From Ligula intestinalis (lineage: Eukaryota > Platyhelminthes > Cestoda > Diphyllobothriidea > Diphyllobothriidae), in NCBI GenBank assembly GCA_036362985.1, contig JAYGXS010000003.1, positions 45,483,570 to 45,547,569 on the forward strand: a stretch of DNA of 64,000 nucleotides, in the 5' to 3' direction. This document shows positions 35,791 to 46,553 of this stretch, piece after piece. Position 1 is the stretch's first letter. Each line of letters begins with the position of its first letter. The position numbers and the translations under genes are program-made. Below the pieces are notes generated by a model that was not told where the DNA came from, made no database searches, and was given only the letters and a program-made list of their open reading frames with translations.

Positions 35791-36719
35791 GAATTTTTGC
35801 AGAATGAAGTAACGTCCAGACAGTCGTGGTTTGCTGATGGGTGTGGCGCATTAGTGCTATCCCAACGTTTTTCGTGTTTTTGGTGGCATATGCTCTCTAA
35901 ACTAATTAGCGTATATTTTGACATCTGATTAAGGTACTGCGCTAATTTGGAGTCATTCCTTCGGAACATTTATTCCTGCGCGTGGTCCAAACCTGCATAT
36001 TAATACTTGTGCTAAACCTCTGCGTCCACTGTTGTGAAACTGCGTAATTTTCACAAACTGCCAACAGGCAGTCAGCAGTGAAAGTTACGAAGTTATATAA
36101 GGTACTTACATCACATGTAGTAAATAAAAGCCAAGGTCGGCGAAACCTGCATTTCTAGGTTTTTAGTTAGTATCTGTGTTGTCGGTGTTGTAGACAATTA
36201 CGTGGTTTTTATTACCAACTGTCTGAAGACATCATTTTTTAAGCATGAGAATGAACTATGGCTATGCAAGCGAAGCATTGTCTTTTTATTAACAATTTGG
36301 AGAACATACCTCTTTAACTCATAGGTTTTCAGTCTCGGTAAGTAACTGAGTGAATATTGAATGGATACTTTGTTTTCAGTAGTTTAACCACGTTTGTTAT
36401 ACAAGGGATAATATGCCCCCAAAAATGCAAGCGTCTTTGATTGGTATTTTTCAACACTTTAGAAAACAATTTCTGCTATCGTATAAAAACTATAAAATCA
36501 TATTTGTACTGACTGCCTATTAACATGGAATAGTCACGAAGGCCTTGCAAATTTGAAAATAGGTTCCATGTTAACGAAATTTGCTGAACACCTTGGTTAA
36601 TATTTGCATGTAAGAAGAATCAGGTCATCAAGTTTTAGCAAAACACAAGACCAGTCATTATTACTTCTATTATCGAATCAACATTTTTCTTATATTCGCA
36701 GCGTTGGGTGTCACTTGCT
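35791..36719. other. No gene recognised
   Basis: AT-rich spacer between PLE families B and D. Confidence 0.4.
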
Positions 36720-36929
36720 TCATAAAATGATGAAAGACCTGGCAGGCTCTCGACCTATATGAAAGCGGCTATTCTATGTCAGAAAGCAGCTGTTCTTCTC
36801 TGGCAGAAAATTATCAAAAACCTGTTAAATACTCTTCGAATTCAGTAAACCATTTGATTTTAATATCTTAAACAGCTCTATCCTTAAAACCCAGGGGTTC
36901 CTTTATTCAGTTTACCTAATATTTATGGT

Positions 36930-37843
36930 TTACATAAAACTCATAAAATTAATATCACTTGCGACCTATTCTTTGCATGTCCAATTCACCATTTCACAGA
37001 CTAGCGCATTGGCCAGTAAAAGAACTAGAACTAATCCGTAAGAGATTCTCTACATATACACTGAGAGACAGTTGTCACTTTGTCGACGAAATTAGGCAGC
37101 ATAATATTGCTGGCAAATATATGATATCCGTGGACGTTGAGTCTTTATTTACCAACGTGACTCTGGATGAAACAATTGATATCATTTGTGCTTATGCTTC
37201 CAAAACTTGCCTGTCCTCGGTAATATTACGAGACTTACTGCAATTATGCACAAAGAATATTCAATTCCTATTTAATGACCAACTGTTTAGAGAAGTTGAC
37301 GGAGTGGCAATGGGTTGTCCCCTTGGTCCTGCCCTTGCAGACATATTTATGTGTCATCTTGAAGAAAAAGTATCTTCTACATTTAAAGGATATGTAGATG
37401 ATATCTTTGCGATTGTTGAGAACATTACGGAAGCCGAAGAACTTCTGTTTACTATGAACAGTCTGCACACGAAAATGAAATTAACGATCGAAATAGAACA
37501 AAAGGACCAGCTTTCTTTTCTCCACACTCACTTTTTCGGACATAAAGATGGTTCTATAACACGAAAGGTGTTACACAAGAATACATGGAAAGGGCAGTAC
37601 TTGCGTTATCTAAGTTTCGTTCCCATACAATGGAAACGTAACTTAGTTTGCACCCTCTTTCAGAGGACGAGCAAAATCTGCTCAATGGACACACTGGATG
37701 CAGAAATCGCCAGCCTCAGGGAAACTCTTCTCGAGCGTGGTTACCCAGCTTACTTTAGTGACAAGTATAGCAAACCCTTACGGCAAAAGGTTATAGAACA
37801 GACAGCCCCAAAAAAAGCCTGTTTTCATTTCCTTGCCATTTAA
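36930..37843 (+). pseudogene. PLE reverse transcriptase with intact catalytic motifs (family D)
   Basis: IYGLHKTHKIN (36937 onward) is in a different frame from the main ORF; one base is missing at about 36957. The main frame (36959-37843, counted from the codon at 36959) has RPILCMSNSP, motif A SVDVESLFTNV with D59, motif B GVAMGCPLGPALADIFM (115-131) and motif C GYVDDIFAI with D147-D148. So all three metal-binding aspartates are present. The later FLDT-type block reads FLHT. The frame leaves the PLE reading at an A7 run (about 37809-37815) and stops at 37843, while the next frame continues PVFISLPFKGDNTLNTIRRRL. The enzyme would copy PLE RNA at a nicked chromosomal target. Confidence 0.85.
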
Positions 37844-37924
37844 GGGAGACAACACCTTAAACACCATCAGGAGACGCTTACGCAACACCGTTGAAAGGAC
37901 CTAGTTTTCAGCTGGGCTTGTATT

Positions 37925-38302
37925 TTGCAACTCGACGAAGACCCAATTCCAACTGTGAAGGATGCCTTGCCGTTGTACGCCACTTCAAGTTGTGTTTACG
38001 AATTTACATGCACTTGCAAATGCAAGTACGTAGAACGAACACAAAAGCAATTGGCAGCCAAAGCTAAAGAGCACTTGCCCAGTTGGCTTTTAAAACAGGA
38101 GAATAGGACTCCCCGTTCTTCCATCACTGAACACCTAATGAATACGGGCCATTCTGTCGACCCCAAAACATCCTTTTTAGTACTTGTTCGAGGACGAACA
38201 ACTCGTACATTGCGCTACCTGGAGGCAGCCTCTTTACGACGGCCAAAACCCGACCAATGTAAACAGCTGGAGCATGTTGTGAAACTTGCTTTTCCCTGGT
38301 AA
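37925..38302 (+). pseudogene. PLE GIY-YIG endonuclease part (family D)
   Basis: 125 codons in the same numerical frame as the RT ORF, but separated from it by two compensating shifts and a TAG at about 37901. The domain reads CVYEFTCTCKCKYVERTQKQLAAKAKEHLPSWL. The YIG-equivalent is YVE rather than YVG, and the catalytic Arg position carries Lys (AAKAKEH), while the EH pair is kept. Nuclease activity is therefore doubtful even if expressed. A C-terminal block (RYLEAASLRRPKPDQC) precedes the stop. Confidence 0.8.
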
Positions 38303-38521
38303 CATCCGGCTTCCTGATTTACAATCCCCCCTGCCCACATTTTTTGCTTTAACGTTTTTTTTCCCCTATGTCACTGCCCACAATGTTTCACTTACGCTTC
38401 TAATTAGACTAATGAGGCCAATTTATTAATTGACCTTCCTGACCTGTTTCTATGACCTCTTCTGTATGAATGCAATTGTTGTATACTGTCATTCGTTACT
38501 CACTTTATGCAGCGAGAGGAT

Positions 38522-38567
38522 GCAGCTGATGAACGCTCGCGAAATTCATGGTTCCATTAAATTCTGC
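38522..38567 (+). ncRNA. Candidate hammerhead ribozyme motif, PLE family D
   Basis: GCAG pairs with CTGC (stem I). Core CTGATGA is at 38526-38532, stem II is a minimal ACGCTCGC, then GAA at 38541-38543. Stem III is ATT-C-ATGG against CCAT-T-AA(A)T with one mismatch and one bulge. It sits 220 bases after the GIY-YIG stop in the same orientation, as in families A and B. Stem II is too short to be convincing alone. Confidence 0.45.
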
Positions 38568-38600
38568 TGTATATGCAATCTTCTAATTTGCACCTGGGGA

Positions 38601-39886
38601 AAGATTCTTCAAATTCCCTAAAATTGTCTCTCCGGAATGTGCATTGATAGATTGTTGTTTGGAACTTGGGGTGTTTTTAATTTTCATTACATACTTCGTG
38701 ATGCTGCAGTTTGTGAACCACGAGAGTTACTTTTTTCTAATTTTACACTAAAAAGCAAGAATCTCAATAAGCAAAAGCTTGGTTTCGGCTTCCATTTCCC
38801 CTGGGAATTAAATACTGTGATAATTGTTGCCACTATCTGTTTCAAGAGCTCAGCATGCCCTGCATCGACAACGAAAACTATGTAATGAGGTGAATGAGGC
38901 CAAATAATCGTTGAAAAATTTTTGTAAACGGGAAAATAAAAATAGAAAGCGAATCGCAATGTCTTTATCGGCCTATAATTTACAATCTTAGGTAGAATGA
39001 TGACGTTTGGTGGTTCCGTGTGAACTCAAAAAGTATTTAGTAATCAATTCATCAATCCAACGCTGCAATGCTTGGGAAGTAAGAGTTGACCTGCTGACCT
39101 GCAAAGATTTACGCAATAAGAAGCAAACTGAGAAGACATAGGGATGAGCAATTACTTTATATGGTTTTAAGCGTAAACCTCTAACGTTTTACGGGAGCAC
39201 TTTTGCTGGATATGCCTTTGTTGCTGAGCTTTCGAGATGTAACCTTCAACAAAAAATTTCACCTGCAAAACGAAAGTTTTATTTCATTTGAAAATTTATT
39301 TTTAACGGACGGGATGAGTTTTCTATGTACTTTAGTTGAAACGAAGAACCACCCAGCAGGTGTCCCTAGAGTTGACTCAAAGGGAATATCTGCGAACAAA
39401 TACACAAGTAATCCCGGATATTTCCATGCCTGCGTGTTTGCTTGTCAGATTCTGTCTTGTAGCTTCGCTCAATGTCCTGAAAATTGTCTTGTTCGCGTGC
39501 ATTTAGCGTGCACACAGCCATGAAAAACTGCGGGTTTCCTTCTTATACCTCCCATGGTTAAATATTTCTAGGGAAGATGTGTTGGGCCTATTCCGACAGG
39601 CTACTTCAGATGAAACGTACTTGCAGTCGGTTCTCATAAAAGACTACCGACTGGTATCTCTATGTGATTTTATCAATTTCAAAATTTAAACTCAAAATGT
39701 TTTGACGATTTACATTCAGCTAGCTTTTTTAAACAGCTAGTATCATATTTGAAAATCTACTGCCCTAATCAGTGAAAATTAAATTTCGCCTTTGTCAGGG
39801 TAAGAAGGGTTTTATTTATTTTTTCTGTCCTAATATGCAGTCAATAATAATATGGTAAGTTGGTTTTGCAGATTAAGTTTACTTAG
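38601..39886. other. No gene recognised
   Basis: The 106-codon frame at 39203-39523 has no domain or splice context that I recognise. Confidence 0.4.
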
Positions 39887-39955
39887 TTGACCCAATTGTG
39901 AAAAAACTGGCGGCATTAGGTGGGAATGTCGCGAGTTTTTTCACAATTGGGTCAA
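39887..39955. repeat. 69-bp near-perfect hairpin (MITE-like)
   Basis: The arms begin TTGACCCAATTGTG and end CACAATTGGGTCAA. Thirty-one of 69 bases on each side pair with a single mismatch and one G-T pair, leaving a 7-base loop AGGTGGG. The arms include A6/T6 runs. No clear target-site duplication was seen. Confidence 0.9.
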
Positions 39956-40680
39956 ATAAATAATGTAGTAGTTCCTTTACATTCCTCTGAAGAATTCTTC
40001 AGGAATTTGAGTGCTAAATATTAAAGCGATTCCGCTAACATATATGTATTAAAACAACTTAATATTTCGTTATCGAAAGAACTCCATAATGCTGTGCACC
40101 GTATCGTACATTTCTTGACTCCGTAGCTCAGAAAAAGCTCGTTGAATCAGGCTGTTTTGATGAACGCACTTTCTTAATGCATTCGACGTTTTCAGATCTC
40201 CTAAAAGATTTCAAAGCGAAATGTCATCTCTTTTCCTTATCTTTTATAACTGTTTATTTCTATACCAGGTACTCGCATTCAAATGAAATAACTTGGTCAT
40301 GAGATCCAAATAAATACAAGCACTCCACTTTTCTCTGCTATTTCTCTGTCGAATATGGCAGAAGTAACCGTCATTTATTAGACTGCTAATATGCTTTCTT
40401 TGGTAGTTAAGCTTTCTGTCCTTTGTGGTTATCAGGAACCGTAGTTTTCAATTGCTCTGACATCTCTAAATTTGTCTAAATTTAGTTTCAGCTACTATAT
40501 TTAACGAAATACCAGATGCTTAACATTTTGCAATATCGAGAGTTGTTATAGCAATTTTTCTTAGCAATCGGCTGACTTACATGCACATATGCATCATATG
40601 TATACATGCATAGATGTATATATTACCGAAAAATACGATTATGACTCCCGAGATTGCCCTCTCTTCTCATAGAAATGTAC
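39956..40680. other. No gene recognised
   Basis: AT-rich spacer. Confidence 0.4.
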
Positions 40681-40702
40681 ATATATATATATATATATAT
40701 AT
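40681..40702. repeat. (AT)11 microsatellite
   Basis: Perfect alternating run. Confidence 0.9.
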
Positions 40703-43134
40703 TGAATAACTGGTGTGGTATGCATTACGACGAGATAAATAACGAATGCTCGTTTGAAAATCGAGTTTTACTCGTTAAATTTCATGCAAGTAGCATTGAC
40801 CCGTCGTCATATTTAATGGAATGTGAGGATTGGGATTGTCACACTAGAGGGATTGGAGCAAGGGTTACATTGAACAGAGGTGCAGGGGCGGGAGAGGGGC
40901 CAGGGTTACGCGAATTCTGCTGCGCTTGGTGCTGCAAGTGCGAGGGGGTGTGAACGTTTTGGTTGTGTGCCACGTGCCATGGGAGGGCGGGGGATGCATA
41001 ATCAGTTAAGTTACACTCGTCCGAGCGCGGGATAGACTGTTGTTATTTTACGTTGGGCGCAATTAAGTGGACAGTGCGCGCAAAGTGGCTTAATGGGAAT
41101 CGAGATACACGTTCCTGTTGATGCTGTTTGCGCTAGAATGCCATGTTTCGAGAAATTCTCCGGAATGTTTTGTGTTAGTCGGGGCGACCACTTCAGCTCT
41201 GTCCCAATTGAAGCAGTGTTTATAATTAATAGCGTGCGCAAATACGCGAGATCACCTCTTTGAATGGCCTGCTTATGTTTATGTATGCGGGTCCCGAGTT
41301 TCCGATCTGTATAGTCTGTGTAGGCACTGGGTCATTTAACACATGGAATGCGGTAAATAACGTAGGTTTGGCCATTTTCGGTAGGTGGTTTTTAATGCGA
41401 GATCGAGCTGCCCTAAGGATGGAAGCTAGTTGATGAAGGATGTTCATACCAAGATAATTTAGTTGTCAGGTGATCAATTCAGAAGGTCAGTGTATGTAGG
41501 GTAAGGACTAGAATGTTTTTATGTCCCACTTCTCCGTTAGAGTTCCGAAAACAATTTGATTCCTTAAACGTGGCTTCACTTGCTTTAATCAACTTCAGAC
41601 TAGATTTTCCGCTTCTGGACGAGATATATTTTAAACTTTCCTCACTTATTTTGGGCTTCTCCCATAGTATCATGCATAGGGATAAAAGGTTTGGTTCTGT
41701 CAGAGTTAATAGAATAGGAATTATTTGATATCAGACTACTTACACTTTCGGCGAAAATGAATATCAATTCCTTCAGTTGACTGAAATGGAATGGCAGATT
41801 TCCTTACTTATATGCTTCTCAGGATAAAAATCCACTCATTAGACCAAAATAGTGTGACCAAGTCTATACTAAACTGCCAAGTCGTATTTCGTCATAAACT
41901 TTGCATGACTTTCTCGCTGTACTGTATCATGATAGTGTGGCGCTCACCAATCAGGTCACGGACACACAGGACTACCGTTTCAACTGACATCGAAGATACT
42001 CAAGTGAAAACCGAACATTCGGTCACTAGCACATGTAGTGCATACATGATCTGTCAAATGTTTTTTTTTTTCATTTCCATGATACCGTTCGAATGTGACG
42101 ACGACAGAGGAAACCTTGTTTTACCTTGTAATAACTTGCAACAGACGAAGCTATATGATAAACGTGATTTGCTTCCGATAGACTTTAGAAAAACAAATAT
42201 AGTGCGCGTTATTTATCTCAATGAAATTTCCACTTCCCTTAATTAGCCTTGACAACACACATATCCTAGTTATTAGAAAAACATCTTGTGCAGTGCATCC
42301 CGTCATAGTAAAAAATGTGAGACATACATTGTAGAACAAATCCTTGCCCTTAAAACTAGAGTTAAGGACCAAAAGCTGCATCATAAACAGTTACGATAGA
42401 TGTGCATTCTCACAACAATTTCACCAGACTGTTTCTAATCCCAAAAATATTACATAAATGGGACATTTATAGGTTTTTTTCTCCATCTTCTAGGCGTCAA
42501 TAGGTCAATAGCTAGTAATATGACCATATTTTAGTTAAAAATATGACCAAATATTTTTTCCCACTTTGCCTCATGCGAACTTCCTCAATACGGTCTTGGT
42601 TCTGGCTGCTGGGTTACAACAAGTGGGGCCAAAGTTGTTGTTTTCATACTGACTAAGTTCCCCTTCCCGATGTGGGGATGAAAAACTAGCCTCTGGGTTA
42701 ATAAAGTGCCAGCACAACAAGTGGTATTGCCAAATTATTTATGGTAGAGTATCAATTTTATCCGTGAGTACGGACAAATTGTACGGTTCTTATCAATCAA
42801 GCTTTCGTGTATGCATCTTCCGGCATCCGCACGGACAACAATAACCCATTTATAGCATAGAATGTTAGTTCAATTCATTAAAAATTCGATTAGGCCGTTC
42901 CTGAATAATGAAAGTGTCTTGCGAAATAAAAGGAACTTGAGTGTCGAGCTAATCAAGGAGTTGGTATGCGCGGCATATGCGGCATTCAAGTTACATTACA
43001 GTTTTCATGCTTAGTCGATTCCAAAGTTGACTTGGAAGTATCCGTCGTCCAGGTGATGAGCGAATTCTGGTCGATCTACTCTTATTTTTCATGTATCAGT
43101 CAACGTTAATAGTTATCTCCTTCTATATTCATAT
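40703..43134. other. No recognised gene; GC-richer patch at 40850-41450
   Basis: The patch (G-rich 40860-41000, then minus-strand frames 41447-41226 and 41241-41011) is unlike its AT-rich surroundings and may be a decayed repeat or exon. The 151-codon plus frame at 41791-42246 has no domain that I recognise. Confidence 0.35.
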
Positions 43135-43335
43135 TATACATATTTCTCTATATAGATGCTTATGACCAATGAAATAGATCCCAGTGGAGGACCATCTACG
43201 CCCTGTATGTGCTCACATGTTTGTGTTACTAGTCCCAGCTGATGGTCAGGACTATGCTTGGCTGAATGAATGCAGATAAGCTTGAAACAGTTGTGTATAA
43301 AGCTATTACCAAACGCCATCGACTCTCTCTCTCTG
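43135..43335 (+). mobile_element. Diverged arm of the foldback hammerhead element
   Basis: Begins at gcttatgacc next to TATA-rich sequence and runs through cagtggaggacc, tgtttgtgtt, cagctgatggtcaggactatgcttgg to a damaged hammerhead core. It matches the right arm of 46400-46572 block for block, with many substitutions. Confidence 0.65.
43253..43310 (+). ncRNA. Decayed hammerhead motif in the foldback-family arm
   Basis: GCTTGG, then CTGAATGA (one extra A in CTGATGA), a stem II remnant, GAAA, stem III ACA-GTTG-TGT and the GTA cut triplet. The inserted base in the core should abolish cleavage. Confidence 0.55.
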
Positions 43336-43665
43336 CTATTATAGTGTGGCTGACTTCGCCCTGGCAAGTGTTCACCTGTTCGTAACCCCTCATCGTCTAT
43401 ACTTAGCCTTTTTTTCGCTATGTGAAGCCAATATATCCGTGTGAGTCCATTTCTGAGAAACGCTTTATATATACGGGAGTATGGTATAACATATTTTCCA
43501 TATATGTATAGTCTGAATGATCAAAAATATGCGAGGCCCAGGTAATTAACTAGAAGATGAGGAAGCGTCCTTTTGAGACCATTAGTTTGTTTGCTGGACA
43601 TTTCGAACGCTCACGCGAGCCCACTGTCAAGAAATAAAAAATATACCGCTTGCTGTGTATTTAGC

Positions 43666-43985
43666 TCAACTCTGCCAGGAATTACCTTGAGCTCTGCCAT
43701 CGATTTTTTTGCGCAACGTGAGATAGGCATCAGGAAGATCGATATACCTATTAATAGAATCCGCGTACGTGTACCATGCCTCCTGCAACAGGCATGAGCT
43801 TCGGTTGTCCAGCTGACGTTGTACGCACACGTGTTCGAAGTCGAAGCAGTGCCCTGACGTGGATGCCTGAGGGGCTACCAAAGAAAGCTTGTCATTTCGT
43901 CGCACGGCGTGTTCGTGCTCATGCTCATGCAGTCTCGCGAGAGCAAGTTAGCCGGTTTCGCCAACATAACTAGGCTTGACTACAA
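43666..43985 (-). pseudogene. PLE GIY-YIG endonuclease remnant (family C)
   Basis: YVGETG is followed by a stop, then LHEHEHEHAVRRNDKLSLVA, then SGHCFDFEHV, QEAWYTYADSINRYIDLP and YLTLRKKI. Order and spacing equal the other PLE nucleases. The repeated EH pairs look like a small in-frame expansion of the normal single EH. The GIY part is shifted to another frame (GDIYRIDRLC). Confidence 0.75.
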
Positions 43986-44189
43986 AGGCGGTCAATGCGG
44001 TAAATGTCCCCCGATTTTCTGGTCAACGGGTATTGGATCGTTAGACTGCATGAGTTGTCTGCGTACTGTCGCTTCCGGTCAAATTCACTGACCAGTTGAG
44101 CGAATTCTTCGGATACACTAGCAATATAGGGTATTGCTCGCCAGCGTGTCGGTTCTGGCTGCCCAATTGGATTCCTTCGTTTGGCTCCT

Positions 44190-45400
44190 CGTCTGCATTT
44201 TTCGACGAATGCGCCAGGATATCCACTCATTGTGGAAAGTTTCCACAGATACTTGACCTCGGCCTTCTTGTCGGCTGGTTCGCTGCCGTGGGTTTCTCTG
44301 CGGCAACATACTTTTCGTGCGCAGCTGTGTTTGTGCGAGATGGAGTGGTTGTTGATGTAACTCAGAATACGCAAGGTAAATGTCGCCTTTCTGTACACTA
44401 TTGTTTTGAGTTCTCCAGCGTCTTTTCTGCACACCAGCACCTGGCAATCTTTTTCTTCCTCCACAGTGAACTGGATGTCGGGAAAGATTGCGTCCAGACT
44501 ATCTTCGAAATTCCCAATCCTGTCTCGGCTGATGATGACAAGCGTGCTATTAACATACCGGATCTACAATCATGGTCGATAATGGTCGAAAGCCAGTGCC
44601 TACAGTCGTTGTAATACGGCCTCAGCAGTCAGGAAGAACAAGGGCGACCTTATTGGTGTGCCTTTTACTTGCTCGTACACGGTTCCATTGAAGGTTAAGA
44701 AGGTACTCAAGTAGGAGTCAAATGAGATGACTTATTTTGAGCTTTGTGTCTACCTCATTGTACTGTTCTTCTAACAAGATTTGAATGGTTTCCACTGCAA
44801 GATGTTGCGGTATCTAGGCGAAAAGTTAGGTCACAGCGAAGGATGCCACCACTTTGTCATGTGGTAGTCGAATAATCTGCAGCTTTTGTAAGAATTGTTC
44901 AGCTGACTTGACAGTCGTTGCAGAGCCCTCTTTTAGAAATTTGAGACTTTGAAACAGCCACTTAGCTAGGCCAAGCCTCTGAGGGAAACGATTTGTCATA
45001 GAGGAGTTCCTGGATGGTGTACCTTAGGGAGGCCACAGAATCCTGCGAGTGCTGAATCTTTTGGTTTCATCTTTTGCCAGTTGAGCTGTCTTATTGCCTT
45101 TGACTTCTGAAGACTTGTCAGGTCTTTGTTGATGCTGTTTACGAGAGTCATCATCGGGTTATCCTCCCAAGGGATGTAAGTGGTCCCATAGCCCAAAAGT
45201 GTCTCGATTTTATTGACTTAGTCCTCCTTGTTTAGAATAACTGCAACCGTACTTTGTCGGCTTTCAGTGTCCGTAGTGCTTCGCTTTCTGCTTTCGAGAG
45301 CATCTTGCATATTTTGTGGGACATCAGTGTGGAGGCAGATTTCGGCTTTCTTCGGAAACTGGAGCTTCCGCAGCCGCAAGGAAGTCAACTGCGTCGGCAT
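44190..45400 (-). pseudogene. PLE reverse transcriptase remnant with lost catalytic aspartates (family C)
   Basis: In order on the minus strand: STVAVILNKEDYV-like block, NPMMTLVNSINKDLTSLQ, LAGFCGLPKVHHPGTPLRP, GLAKWLFQSLKF, motif A SFAVT-stop-LFA, with the Asp changed to Ala (GCT at 44835-44837), then QHLAVETIQILLEEQYNEV. Motif C is RYVNSTLVII, with both Asp of YVDD changed to Asn-Ser (codons at 44546-44551), preceded by two stops. The tail FPDIQFTVEEEKDCQVLVCRKD and KATFTLRILSYINNH is well preserved, so the family is certain although the enzyme is dead. Confidence 0.85.
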
Positions 45401-45510
45401 CCGTGGTACCCTATCTTATCGGGAATATTCAATCCTCATAGTCATTATGTGACTTCCTACGTGGGCTCCAATGGTGAGCTTCTTAGTGAAGCGGAACTTA
45501 TTTTTTCCTC

Positions 45511-45556
45511 TACCAGATCGACCATTTCAGGCTTATTATCCGTCATCAGTTAGTTA
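45511..45556 (-). ncRNA. Hammerhead motif in SINE (45.5 kb)
   Basis: CTGATGA, stem II region CGGATAATAAGCCT, GAAA, then a disturbed stem III and stem I. Core intact, helices I and III degraded. Confidence 0.55.
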
Positions 45557-45585
45557 TACCCAGACCCAAGTGGCGTCACACCCGA

Positions 45586-45640
45586 GCCTCAAACTCGCGA
45601 CCTGTCTGATCAGAGTCAAACATCATAACCATTGAGCTAC
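45586..45640 (-). promoter_or_regulatory. RNA polymerase III type 2 promoter (A and B boxes) of the SINE
   Basis: A-box TAGCTCAATGGT at 45640-45629 and B-box-like GGTCGCGAGTTTGAGGC at 45602-45586 on the minus strand. Spacing of about 27 bases between boxes is normal for a tRNA gene. It is tRNA-like but does not fold as a proper tRNA by eye. Confidence 0.65.
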
Positions 45641-45744
45641 GAACTCATTTTCCTGCCAGTATTTGATGGGAGATCGCGTACACCGATATGTTAGAGGACA
45701 CACTCATCCATCCATGATGCCATTGGAGCTCACACTCAAGTCTA

Positions 45745-45945
45745 CACCGTAAAGCGGCTGAGGATCAAATACCAATCAAATGCCGGCATGACAACGAGCT
45801 CGTATCTCAATGGTTTGCGCGTTTGACCCTGATCAGAGAGGTCATGAGTGTGACACTCGGATGTGACACCACTTGGATCTGGGTATGACTAGCTGACGAT
45901 GCCAGAAATTACCATCCTAGTCTTCCTTGTCTTTGTCAGTTATCT
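45745..45945 (+). mobile_element. Hammerhead SINE copy, plus strand
   Basis: Shares with its minus-strand neighbour the pre-head sequence (gatcaaa ... gccggcatgacaacgagctc), the tRNA-like head (A-box 45803-45813, B-box near 45840-45853), ggtgtgacaccacttgg, a hammerhead missing stem II and the ttgtctttgtc tail. The pair is separated by only about 45 bases. Confidence 0.8.
45887..45922 (+). ncRNA. Hammerhead motif in SINE, stem II deleted
   Basis: Stem I is a perfect 6-bp GACTAG/CTAGTC. Core CTGACGA is at 45893-45899, and GAA is present, but the stem II hairpin is reduced to TGCCA. Inactive as drawn; useful because its stem I covaries with the 51.25 kb copy. Confidence 0.6.
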
Positions 45946-46245
45946 TTCCAGAAAATTGAAACATTGTTTTCCCGGAAAACATTTGAACAGGAAGTTTGAA
46001 CAAATTTCTTCCGGAAAAAAGGTTCAATTTTCTGCAAAGGCACCCCCCGGGTTCTCTCATCAAATCGTTTGTTGGGTTCTCTCATCAAATCGTATGTCCT
46101 TCTGCGTATATTCTTAGCCATCTTGCGATGTAGGCTCGAGTGTGAGATCCAACAGCCCCATGGACTGACGAGTTTGAACAGATTGGCGTACGCGTATCTG
46201 CTACTATATATATAAAGCAGGAAGGGGGTATGACAGCGTCTGGGG

Positions 46246-46302
46246 GTAACTTGATACAGAACTGTTTCGAGCTTATTAGCCTTTATCAGCCAAGCATAAC
46301 CC
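46246..46302 (-). ncRNA. Hammerhead motif, left arm of foldback
   Basis: On the minus strand: GCTTGG, CTGATAA (the invariant G of GA is lost), stem II AGGCTAATAAGCT, GAAA, stem III ACA-GTTC-TGT, cut triplet GTA, TCAAGT. The core mutation should inactivate it. Confidence 0.65.
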
Positions 46303-46496
46303 TGAACACCAGCTGGTCGGACAACACAAACAAATGCACCCACAGACAGCGCAGTTGGTCCACCACTGGTGTCTATCAGATGGGTCATAAGCGGTTCGAT
46401 GAAGTGCTTATGACCGATCTGGTAGACACCAGTGGTGGACTAACTGCGCCATCTGTGAGTGCGTTTGTTTGTGTTGTCCGACCAGCTGGTGTTCAA

Positions 46497-46553
46497 GGTT
46501 ATGCTTGGCTGATGAAGGCTAATTAGCCCGAAACACATCTGTATCAAGTTACC
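46497..46553 (+). ncRNA. Hammerhead ribozyme, right arm of foldback (best candidate in the window)
   Basis: Core CTGATGA at 46509-46515, stem II GGCT-AATT-AGCC, GAAA at 46530-46533, stem III ACA-CATC-TGT, and cut triplet GTA ending at 46543. Stem I is GCTTGG/TCAAGT, with an internal TAT/T bulge and an outer GGT/ACC helix, a layout like natural type I hammerheads with a stem I tertiary contact. All catalytic core bases are present; the 10.1-11.1 pair is A-C. Confidence 0.8.

Larger units (their letters stand above)
36720..38600 (+). mobile_element. PLE family D, most complete copy in the window
   Basis: RT from about 36930 (weak traces from 36720), linker, GIY-YIG to 38302, then a 3' UTR with a candidate hammerhead at 38522-38567. 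Only two or three frameshifts and two stops separate it from a continuous ORF, so it is younger than the other copies. The N-terminal block seen in family A was not found upstream. Confidence 0.8.
43600..45505 (-). mobile_element. PLE family C, nearly full-length but decayed
   Basis: Continuous minus-strand PLE coding from the RT N-terminus (near 45400) through RT motifs to GIY-YIG (43985-43666). Many stops and several frame changes. A SINE lies at its 5' side (45505-45700). Confidence 0.8.
45505..45700 (-). mobile_element. Hammerhead SINE copy, minus strand
   Basis: On the minus strand: gttcgtagctcaatggt (A-box), gactctgatcag, ggtcgcgagtttgaggctc (B-box), gggtgtgacgccacttgggtc, then the hammerhead core and decayed tail. 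The clearest tRNA-like head in the window. It faces the copy at 45745 head to head. Confidence 0.8.

Noticed and set aside
44096..44614. 172-codon plus-strand frame at 44.1-44.6 kb
   Set aside because: It is the antisense of PLE family C RT and linker coding, which is clearly on the minus strand.
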